A stretch of 64,000 nucleotides of DNA from Trichaptum fuscoviolaceum (Eukaryota > Basidiomycota > Agaricomycetes > Hymenochaetales > Trichaptaceae), in NCBI GenBank assembly GCA_910574455.1, contig CAJSYZ010000008.1, positions 3,226,707 through 3,290,706 on the forward strand, written 5' to 3'. The notes beneath the pieces were generated by a model. It was not told the DNA's origin, made no database searches, and saw nothing but the letters and a program-made list of their open reading frames with translations. This document shows, piece after piece, positions 1-9,800 of this stretch. The first letter of the stretch is position 1; every line of letters starts with the position of its first letter. Both the position numbers and the translations under genes were made by a program.

Positions 1-1624
1 AGAGAAGAGATAAATTGGGCAATTGTCGTTTGGGTCGCGCGGCTTATTTGTTGTATCTGCGTATGGATCGTAGTCTCCGAATTTCGAAGGAACGTTGCCA
101 TGGCGAGTACCGAGGATGAACACCTTGAACGTCGTGTTATCGAGCTTTTGTAGGATAAAGAGCGACCCCGTTGAGAAGCCACCCTCCAGATTGCCAAGGC
201 AAGTTCCTGTGACCATGGAGAAAGACGGTGTCATACGACTGATTGGCTTGTTGGCAGCTGCCACTGGCCTGCTTGGGAAATCCATCATGCGATCCCACAG
301 GCGGAAATAATTATCGGCTCCCGCAGGTGCGGTGAACAGTATCTCTGTTGGGTAGGCGTAGGGTTCTGCCCCGTGAGCGCTAGCGACAAGGGGCCTGGTG
401 CTGTTACCGTCATTATGCTCAGTGACATCCCCCGCACCTCCATTGTTCGTCGGAGCAGTGCGACGATCGGAACGTCTGGGAAGGTTGGTGAGTTCCGGAT
501 GAAAACTGAAGCCAGTGTGAACGGGAGCGGTATTGCCAACGCCAGTCTCAGCATGACCGCTAGCCAGAGTATTTGAGTCGCCGGTGCCAGTGCGCACAAC
601 AGGTGGAACACTGACAGAAGCTTTGCCCTGGCCTGAGGCGCTAATGATTTTTCGCTCCCTGAGCTCGACCTCAACGTCGAAGATGCGCATTTCAAAGAGG
701 AACTCTTTAACGCGTTCCGCGATGCGGCACGCATCTTCAGTGCGAAGTGACGGGTCGTTGACTCCGATCAAAACAAAAACAGGGCACACCCGACTATCTC
801 CGTAGGCAACACGGTTGGCTTCCAGACTGTTCCACCGCAAATTCTCGGAATCGAGATACTTCATGATCTTCTTGAGCAGTTGCGGCCATACATTGGCAAT
901 CCGGTGATTTCCAACAATGCCCACATATTTACGTTTTTTGGTCGCCGTCCAATTGGGACCGGTTCGCCCGAGCAGGCGCGGTTTGCCAGGGAAGCCAAGG
1001 TAGTAACCTTTCTGCTCCTCTTCTGACACATGTGTTCGTCGTGGGAGATAAGCGTTAGGATTTTGCGCGAGAATCATATTCACAACCGCTGAAGACAGGA
1101 CGGACTTGGTTTGCTGTGACTTCAAGTCTGGTTGAAGGGATGCGAGAGGAATTGATAGTAGGAGGCTTCCCCCCTCCGAGTCTAAGGAACTCGTGACGGT
1201 GAATGACCCACGGGCAGGGCCACCGGCAATGATAAATCGTTCCCCCGAACCTTGTCCTTGCACAGGTTCGTCATCAGTAATCGCAGTTTCTGGGGCCTGT
1301 GAAACTGGTAACGGGTTAAGTACCAATCAGTTTCGCCAGTGTCAGTGAAGGGAAGGAAGGACTCACTTTCAGTCGGCATTGATGAAGAATGTCCTCCTGC
1401 AGCTTCTTCAACGTTAACCCCTAGGGCCTGCAAAACTAGAGATGGGTGATGCAGTAATCAGTATTGCCAGTGTCAGTGAAGGAAGGCATAGGACGCACAT
1501 TGCGCACTGAAAGGTGGCGTTGTAACTCCCAGTACATCTTCGTCTTGTACTATTGGGGTAGTCAGCAATCAGTATTGCCTGTGACAGAGATGGAGAACGC
1601 AGAACTCACATCCGCGTCGGTCAT
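1..1624 (-). CDS. Unknown multi-exon gene, 3' end beyond the left edge
   Basis: I do not recognise the product. I read exon 1 at 1624-1610 (MTDAD), exon 2 at 1549-1499, exon 3 at 1427-1367 and exon 4 from 1304 past position 1. All joins keep phase and exon 4 is open for more than 430 codons. The start ATG lies 15 bases before a GTGAGT donor, so exon 1 codes only five residues. The visible C-terminal half contains a Gly-rich stretch followed by alternating hydrophobic strands (for example LGNLEGGFSTGSLFILQKL), which suggests a beta-rich globular domain. No signal peptide or transmembrane helix is evident. The three introns (60, 71 and 62 bp) are related in sequence to one another, which is unusual. 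The gene lies in a transposon-rich island and could be a transposon accessory gene or a host gene. Confidence 0.72.
1305..1609 (-). repeat. Three sequence-related introns (introner-like)
   Basis: Introns 1550-1609, 1428-1498 and 1305-1366 share a core around CACTGGCAATACTGATT, preceded by a CTTC-rich stretch after a GTGAGT or GTGCGT donor. The exons between them show no similarity. That pattern is expected of intron copies (introner-like elements), not of exon duplication. Confidence 0.6.
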
Positions 1625-2308
1625 TGTTTGCTCTACTAGTAGTATTCCTTGGATGTGGCCCTGGCAAGCCTGGAGGTTGGGGGGCGGTGGATGTCATAGT
1701 GGTAGTACTGGTAGTAGTTGCTGGTTACTAGTAAGTAGTAGAAGTGAAAACAAGAGACTACTACTAAATAAATAGTAGTACTGGTAGTACGTCACTGCCA
1801 GCAGAGCCTGAGGGTTCAAGTTCCGAGGCCAGTGAGTGCCAGTCTTTTATACAACTTCAACTCATCATTCACACGCCGGTGCGGCGCCACCGTGACTCCG
1901 AGTCCGACTCCGAGTCGGACAGGCTCGGAGTCACTGCCAGTGCCAGTGGTGCCACCGTGACTGCCAGTGGCACTGGCACTCAGGTGGCACCATGCACTCA
2001 CTGGCACCTGAGGCTGAGGCTGCCACTGAAGGAGCCTTAACCTGAGGTGGCTGAGAAGTAACTTGAATTCAAATTCAATGATAATGTGGAGTACAAATCA
2101 TGAGGCTACTACTACTACTAGTAACTTCAACTTGAAGTTGAAGCAAACTTTGAACGCAACACGCCATTCAAGAAAATGACAAACATCATACTAGTAGTAG
2201 TTGACCAGGAAGATAAAGATCAAGCAGCTCGTTGCATCCAAACCCTTCAAGTTGTCCTGTCACGGTACTCGTACACGGATACCTCCAAATCCGCCATTGC
2301 CAGTGGCT
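1625..2308. repeat. Intergenic array of self-complementary words
   Basis: No gene is seen here. The stretch is built from short palindromic words: CACTGGCAGTG/GCCAGTGGCAC forms, GACTCCGAGTCGGAGTC forms, CCTGAGGCTGAGG, TTGAATTCAAATTCAA, and CTACTAGTAGTAG triplets. The densest part is 1861-2150. The same vocabulary recurs in the other gaps of the first 31 kb. Confidence 0.7.
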
Positions 2309-5300
2309 TCACTGTGTGATCGTCTGAGTTGACACATCTGTGAGCTGCTGCACGCCTGCGCCTAAAATCCGAAGTACCAAAGAATCAATGGGTAGTTCAT
2401 CCTCAGCCTGCGAGTTGGCGCCTAGTAAGATGGACCGCAACTTCTGGCCCCAAAAACGCCCACTGATATGCGACTCATTGAAATTCCGGCCGTAAGGCTT
2501 GTTTTGATCCGCTATCTCGCATAATGTGAGCAGTCGGGTTTTTACAGGTTCGGGGAAAACATCCTTTTGCACTTTCAAAATGTCCTCAGCATTCTCAACA
2601 AATGTGCGAAGGCCAGCGGGGTCACTGATTTCAGAGCGGTCATGGGCAACCTTGTTTAAAAACATTCGGAATCGTGTGTCGTTGAAAATGTCAGGGACGA
2701 GTTCGTCTACCAAGATAATTCTCATCGCAGTGTCGAGGGTTAAAGCCTTCTCCCTATGCTCATTACGTCGATTCAATAGCCGCCGTAGTCTCAAATCATC
2801 GGGAGACACGCTCGTGTCTTCACGGGCTTTGGGGATGGGTTCGTTCGTCTGACCCGCTTTCAGGTCGGCGGATGCCATTGGCACGGTGGCCTCCATTTTC
2901 AGGCATAAACGGTCGAAGTATTCTTGCATCTCCTTCAACGCGACATTGACCTGCGGCACTTCGAGAGTCCCGCCTACAGCCACGCACGGTATATCCTCCG
3001 GGCCCACGTACTCTTGCCCGTCCAGCTCAGCCATCCTGGCAAAGTGGTCCTCGAAGTGGAACTTTACCATCAAGCCTTTGAACCGATGTTCATACATTTG
3101 GTCGTCAAAGAGATAGCCGGTAAAATCCTTATCCAGTATTACTTTCGCGTTTGTGTTCCAGGCCGCGTCGGCATCCAGCAAATCAATAGTCTGAGGATCC
3201 ATCGGGTTCCTTTCCAGCTGGCTTAGCCGGCGATCGAGGAGGAAGAATAGTCTTTGGTGAAATTCGAAGACTATAAAAAATCGGACCAGGAAAAATTTGA
3301 ACTGGTCGACGATTGATGCGTTAAGTGGTGGCTGCCAGGAGTATGGCGTCGCCGTCTTTTCCTTCGATGCATCCTCCGACACATCCACAGCCTCGAACTC
3401 ATCCTTTCCATTTCCCTTTCCCTTTCCTTCCCTTTCCCTTTCCCTTTCCCTTTCCCTTTCCCTTTCCCTTTCCCTTTCCCTTTCCCTTTCCCTTTCCCTT
3501 TCCCTTTCCCTTTCCCTTTCCCTTTCCCTTTCCCTTTCCCTTTCCCTTCCTTTCCCTTTCCCTTTCCCTTTCCCTTTCCCTTTCCCTTTCCCTTTCCCTT
3601 TCCCTTTCCCTTTCCCTTTTTCCCTTTCCCTTCGCATACGCCTCTGTCAGCTCTAACTCTGCCAAGGACTTGGTGATGTCGACAATCAGGTCGTCGAATA
3701 GATGCCTTGGAATGATAGCAATGTCATTAGACAGGATTGTCGCTGGGCCCTGAGCTATGCCACTCATGCCGACTTCGCCTGTACGTCGTCCTTCCTTTAG
3801 CTTCTTGCCCGGCCCAGGTGATAGGGTCGCGAACTTCATGTAGAGTTGTTCAACCTTGTTCAAAAAATTTCGAATCATAAAACCACTTTCGCCAGTAACG
3901 TCATAAGGGATGACCTGTTTTGGAGAGAAGAATCCTTTCTCTAATGGGAACGCAATTATGAAGCTTTTCATGACGACTACCCTATTGTCCTCGCAGAGGG
4001 TGCGTATTTTACTGCTGGCTTTGGCGGCTTCGTTCTGGGTGAGATCCTGTGAGCTTCATTTGTTTTACGATAGCAGCTCAAAATTGGCTTACCCCTTTGG
4101 CGGCTGCCGCACTAATCTGTAAGTCGTGTACTGTGTATACAAGACCCTTCACTGTCTCCTGCAAACACTTGTAAGTCCCAGCCATCTCCTCGAGTGTCAC
4201 TTTGTCCGCCTTCGAGTCCAATTCCTCAGTCACATCAACGAATGCGTCGTCAATAGCCCGTATATGTCCTACAATCCGCTGTTCCTTTTCTAGTGACTGC
4301 TTTCGATAATTTTCCAGGTTAGTGAGCCTGCGCGAAGTCACGGCGAAGAGACTCTCCTGAGCTGAAGCTCTCGCGATTAGGGTGTAATCTTGAGCGAGCT
4401 GTTTCTTTAGAGCTTCAATAGCGTCCTCATGCTTTTTCAATTGCTCCTCATGTATATCCTTCTCCTTGTGAAGCTGGAGTGAGTCAGTCGCCCGGCTGAA
4501 GTTGGCTTCTGAGAGGTTTGATTCGACATTTGAGAATAAGTTTTTTGGTTTTCATCAACTCATTCTGCAAAAGCTTTAATTGCTCCTGATCACTGTCCCG
4601 CTTATTTATCAGGAGTTCCCTATGCCTCCGTTCGAAATCTTCCTTTTCATCTCGAAGCCTTCTTTCTTTCTCCTCAGTGTCGATCCGAAGTTGCTCTAGC
4701 TCTTTCATAGAGGCTAAGGCCTTCATGATATCGTCGTAGGGGGAACGGCCGATGTGTTTGTGGATGTTGCTGCCACTGTCAGATGATCAGAATCGGATGC
4801 GTACTCAGGCTGGCGCCGTAACTCACGACTCAGATACGTCAGCTTCATGTTCCGACACCTTCAAGTTCAAGTTTCCGGCCTCACTGGCATGTAATTCCGT
4901 GACTTTGCCACTTGATGCGTGCATTCCAAATTCAAGAATGGTCAGACTCGGACGCGCACTCAGGCTGATACCGTTACTCACGACTCGGATTCGGCGTCAG
5001 CTTCCAGCACTGGCACCTTACTGGTACTAGCCTCACAGTCACTAGCAGCCTGAGCGGTATGTGATTCCAAGACTTCGCCACTGCCAGTGGGCCAAATTTA
5101 AGAGTCAGAATCAGGCGCATAGTAATCAGGCTGAGACCGTCACTCACGGTTTGTCCGGAAGTCCGTTTGCGATTATTACAGCTGCGCGTGCTGCTAGGTC
5201 TGTCTTTTTTGTTCCGGGTTTCTCCACCCATGCTTGCAAGATGAATTTTATACGGTCAAGGACGTTTGCCAAGTAAATATCCTCCTTCGCAACGGGGTGT

Positions 5301-5401
5301 GAACCCAATCCTATACTAGCCGCTGTTTTTAGTAAAGGAATGGAAATTAGTAGTGAATATTTCAGACAACTGTCAGTATACCATGACGATATACGGACCA
5401 T
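2309..5401 (-). CDS. Unknown coiled-coil protein gene with KG/ER hexanucleotide repeat
   Basis: Function is unknown. The minus-strand exons are 5401-5148, 5080-4982, 4910-4827, 4775-4093 and 4046-2309, with introns 5147-5081, 4981-4911, 4826-4776 and 4092-4047, all GT-AG and phase-consistent. Exons 2 and 3 are diverged copies (G-x-V-x-E-x-H ... EAD-x-x-SES). Exon 4 encodes a long charged coiled coil rich in K, E, R and L. Exon 5 begins [13 protein letters not shown], then passes through a GGGAAA repeat read as GK or ER dipeptides, then a unique C-terminal region of about 330 residues without a recognised domain. Two reading-frame breaks are present: an extra base in T6 at 4541-4546, and a frame change inside the repeat (3411-3632). 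So this copy may be a pseudogene, or the assembly may carry indels. ATG 5401 is the most upstream in-frame ATG; an additional 5' exon is possible. Confidence 0.62.
3411..3632. repeat. TTTCCC/GGGAAA hexanucleotide microsatellite inside an exon
   Basis: About 37 near-perfect copies of the hexamer, with a few interrupting irregularities (for example CCTTCC near 3546 and a T5 run near 3616-3621). It lies within the last exon of the 2309-5401 gene. The reading frame entering the repeat (codon phase of the 3971 side) differs by one from the frame leaving it (3410 side). The ORFs of both frames stay open through the repeat because all three phases code GK or ER dipeptides. Confidence 0.9.
4776..5080 (-). 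repeat. Tandem exon-intron units
   Basis: Unit A (exon 5080-4982 plus intron 4981-4911) and unit B (exon 4910-4827 plus intron 4826-4776) are related along both exon and intron. Each exon starts TGGC, ends GAGTC and is followed by a GTGAGT donor and an ACGG(T/C) core. The intron before unit A (5147-5081) belongs to the same family. CACTGGCAG, one of the genomic palindrome words, supplies the acceptor at 5081. Confidence 0.7.
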
Positions 5402-6818
5402 TAACAATATGGTGAGCCCTACTATCAGCGTTTCCTGTGCCGGACATAAATACGTTGAAAGTATCTGATGCCATGTTCAAGTTGATGTTTTTTCTGCTAT
5501 GTATTGATAAAAGTTGCGGCGGGCTGGGGCACAGAGACAGCCAGCGCAGTTTAGTTCAAGTTTCAGGTTCAATTTGACTCTGGATGGGTATTGGGTTACT
5601 GCTAAAGCCTAGTCCGGACGCTCACTACTAGTAGTAGCAGGCTGAAGTTCAAGGACTCGGAGTTGCCACTGGCACTGGTGACTGCGAGTCGGAGTCACCG
5701 TGACGCACGCGGCGGTGACGAGTCAGCGGTTCAAGTTCAACTTGAATCTGGCTGCCAGTGGCAGCTACTACTACTACTACTATACTACTACTAGTAGTAG
5801 TACTACTAGTACTAGTAGTGCACGGCGCCGGTGACTCAGCACGACTTTGAAGTTCAAGTTGCTGCTGGCAACGGCCCGTTTCGAACTCCGGACAGGAAGT
5901 CCCCTGTCACTGCCAGTGCCTGCCAGCCTGCCACTGGCAGTGAGTGCCAGTGAGTGACAATCTCCGAGTCTACCACTGTTAGTAATACTACTAGTAGTAG
6001 TATTAGTAGTATTAGAGCTCTAGTTGTAGTACTAAAATACATACATGTGCGGAACATCCGATTCGGCTCTGAACAAGTTCCGGCCACTGGCACTGGCAGA
6101 CGATCTTCAAGGCCTGGCTGAGCTTCAGTTGAGGAGGGCCGGTGACAAGCACAATGATATGGGCTTCGTAAGTAGTTGCAACAGATGGGGCAGAATCCGG
6201 GTTCTTGAGAGCTGAACCGACATCCAGAAGTAGAGGGGATTCAAGGCCTGACACACCTGAGTTCGGATAGCAAGAGAGCGCCGGAAGGGCCTACTACTAC
6301 TACTACTACTATAGTACTACTACTACTAGTAGTACTAGGCCAACACCGGCAGCCTCACTCACTGGGCTGGCAGGCTGACCTGATCCCGGGCCGGGTCCTG
6401 CCAGTGGCAGTGGCAGTGGCACAAACTTGAACGTGGCTCAAATTGTCCCGATATAACTGAAGGACCAAGTCGCCAGAGGCCTTTATCGAGGGTCCCACAA
6501 ATCGGCAGTCTGCTGAGTTTCCGCTGAGTGAGAGTTCACTAAAGTTAGTACTAGTAAGTTAGTAACTACCGCCTGTCATCATTCACTCACACCAATGTGA
6601 CTGGCACTGGTACTCACTGGCAGGCTCAGCCTGAGGATGATGACCGATGATGCCCCTATAGATCCACGCCGTTCACACGGCGCTTAAACTTGAACCATCC
6701 TTCGTCAACAAGCCTTGCTTTTCTTTCAATTACTACTCTCCGCCGCTGGTAGTGGCACGCCATTACTGGTATTTCTTACCATTGAGGCTCGAAGTTAGGT
6801 TACTGTCAAACTCCCAGC
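5402..6818. repeat. Large palindromic-word array between divergent genes
   Basis: This is a divergent intergenic region upstream of both the 2309-5401 (-) and 6819-20678 (+) genes. It holds dense runs of CTACTACTAGTAGTAG triplets (5755-5820, 5985-6015, 6291-6335), CACTGGCAGTG words (5900-5950, 6400-6420, 6598-6630), GAGTCGGAGTC and TTCAACTTGAA. Short ORFs across 5854-6254 have no recognisable product and I leave them unannotated. Confidence 0.7.
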
Positions 6819-9800
6819 ATGTCAAGTTCCGAACGCGGGGACGAAACTTCAGGCTCTCGCTCGGATACAGATGACGAGTCAGTCTCTAGCCCGGATACAG
6901 ATGATGAGCAGAGCGTTTCAGAATTCACCATACCTGGTACTCGCGACAGTAGTAGCTCAAAGCGCTCGATTGTCGATGGGTCCGACTCCGAGTCTGGCAC
7001 CGACTGGGAACAGGATGCATTTCTCGAACTTATCGATTTCGGTAGGGATCATATTGCTTACTTACTACGCAGCTTGGCTTATCTTTGGTGAATTGACAGA
7101 GGACTTACCCCGAGGCTTTCAGTCAAAACTATTTATCGATAGCACCGTGGTCCAATCAATCGTCAAAAGTTTGTCGTCCAAGATAAAGCGTGCAGACCGC
7201 GTCGGATTCTCGTCGGAGGACTTTCAGGAAACGCTTCACCTGGCTGAGCGCCTAGGGATGTGCTTTGATTCAGCAAATATGAGGATCCTTAAGAGGGATA
7301 GGGAGATTCAAGCTCTGCGGAGAAAGATGGAGAGGGCGATAGATCAGCTTGAGTCCAATACATTTCAGTACACGGACATGCTCTTCAAACTCACTGAAGA
7401 GCTAGCGATCTTCAAGCATCACATGGTAAGCCCAGGCTGCATCTTGGACTTGAAATAAACTCTGACTTAATCATTTCTTGTTACGTCTCAACTTACGGTC
7501 TCGTATAGTTGGGGAACGCAACGTTAAGTTGCTCAGTGATAGCGGAGCTAGGGCTCGACACTAAGTGTTGTATGGACAAAGGCCTACGATGTAGAGTAGA
7601 GAGAAACAGATGTATAGCAGAGACTAGAGACGGGGGGTTTGACAAAGGAGATCGAACTTAGAGTTCGATCATGCTAAGTACAGGGGTTTATATACTGTAG
7701 CTGCGGAGCAAGGGTACATCGGAAGATGAGTAAGAAGAGAACAATAAGAGAGTAGACGATAGGCTACTAATAATAGTGTGAGAGCGATGGGCAAAGGGTT
7801 AGGGCAAAGGGTACATGTGTAACATCGGGATTGGCTGAGGGTTGAGGGTTACATCGGAGGATGACTGAGCAGAACAAGAATAGAAACAAATAGGGCGAAG
7901 GGTTCGGAGTAATGGGGGCCGCTGACATAGTAAGAAAACGTAACATTACCCCGTTCTTAAATTGAAACGTAGTGGAAATCAGTAAAGAAAATGGCCGTTA
8001 TAGGGACAAATTAAGTCCAATAGACAATAAGGAAAAACATGCCATATAAGCGAAGTTAACGCCAATAGGGTATCCAGGTTAGCAACAGGTGCTTTAGTTG
8101 TTTGCAGGTGGGTTTCTCTTTGTTACGCGTTGTTGAGCAATTCGGTTAGATGCGCATTCATCGTCATGACCATCGTGTTGTCCACATGAGGGGCATGTAT
8201 ACTTGGGGCATCCAATGATGGTGTGTCCAGGTGCACGTATGTTGCAGTATGAACATGTATAGAATTCGCAGGTGGACGCGGCCAGGTTGTAGTGGTGGTC
8301 GACAGCGGAGTGTTGTGTGCATTCCTTGGGGTCCAAGGACATAGACGTAAAAGGATTGTTGTCAACTTTCGGGCTGTATGTGGGTGAGGGTGGGGCTGTG
8401 TTGACACGATACTCTTGGTCTTCTTGTAACTGTATTGGCGATTGTAGACGAATGGGTTCGGACAGGCGATTGATGAGTTCTTTGCGTTCTGGGACTTGAG
8501 TGCCGACGGAGTGAAGGGGTGGGCGAGGTACTTGGTCAGCAAGGTCTTTAGTGAGGTCGATGATGTCGTCCTCCGTGGTGAGGTCAATGACCAATGGGGC
8601 AAATAACTCTTGAGGCGCTGTTTCAAGGAGTTCCGTAAGGGCAAATCGTCGCATGTCTTGGAATGACTCTTGAGCCCGTCGCAAGAGATGGAGAGATCCT
8701 TCGATGATGGCAATGGTAGGATCGAGAATCTCCTGGTTTCGGGTAACAATATCATAACATTGGGTCCAGTTGGCAAGAAGAGGAGTGTTATCATACGTTG
8801 ATTGACTTAGGCGTTGGTGGAAGGTGCGAGTTGAGAATAATTCAAGGATCTGGCGGGATTGCAAGGGGTTGTGGGTGTCGAGGCGTAAGGCTGGTGGTTG
8901 GAGAGATGATGTGTATGAACGAAATAAGGGGGTGTGACGGGATGGGTTGCGTTGGGAACGGGCAGGTGGCATGACTTAGAGGGAATGAGTCGGACAGTCG
9001 TAGTGACAACAACTGCAGGTGCAATAGGGGTCAGAGCGGCGAGGTTCAAAGTGGCTGAAGTGATGACGATGTCGGACAATGGGTCGAGTGATTGTGAGTG
9101 GGGGTTGAACACGAGCAGATTTGTTGAAATAGTCAATGAGTCGGTGGGCGTAATCAGGGTTGTTAAAGAAGGTGTGGATGAGAAATACCGAGATTGTTGG
9201 GATGTGGAGTCCAAGTCCGGTGGGGGGTTTGAAGTACTTGTACTCCCAGTCTGGGTCGTAGTGGTCTTTGGACCAAGCTCCGGAGTATACAGGTCGGACA
9301 GCGTCCAGGTAATGGGGGCGAGTTGGAATCGAGGTAGTCGGTAATGCGACAGTATGGGGTTCAGGTGTTGGTGGCTGTTTGTTCGATGGGGAGAGCGTAT
9401 AGTCGTTTATGATGTTAGATGAGTGGGGATATGAGAAGTGAACGAGTTTTTTGGATGGGGACATTCAAGTGAGATGATGGAGTCTTTTATAGGCTTTGAG
9501 GATGGTCTGTGCGTTCCGAAGATGTGACTCGGGTTCCCATGAGTTTCCAGAAGTGGGGTAACCTTTCCATTTTATAAGATATTGTCGCCTGGTGCCATTC
9601 CCATGGTGGGCTCGGATGGCTTCTACTTCGAATTGTTCTTGTCCTTCGATTAGATCAGGTGGAGGGTTACTGTGGGGTGGTCCATATGCTTCCGTCTCAG
9701 TGTATCTCACGAGAAGCGCGGCGTGGAATACTGGGTGTATCTTCCATTTAGTCCGTGAGAGATCTAATTCATAGACGAGTGGAGATAAGACTTTCTTGAT

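Noticed and set aside
285..734. 149-codon minus-strand ORF
   Set aside because: It is a shadow of the longer continuous frame of the partial gene 1-1304 in another phase.
3411..3632. Telomere repeat
   Set aside because: The unit is TTTCCC, not TTAGGG, and it is embedded in a coding exon with genes on both sides.
3297..3753. Plus-strand Ser-Leu and Phe-Pro repeat ORFs
   Set aside because: They are the complement of the GGGAAA coding repeat; the unique flanks are coding only on the minus strand.
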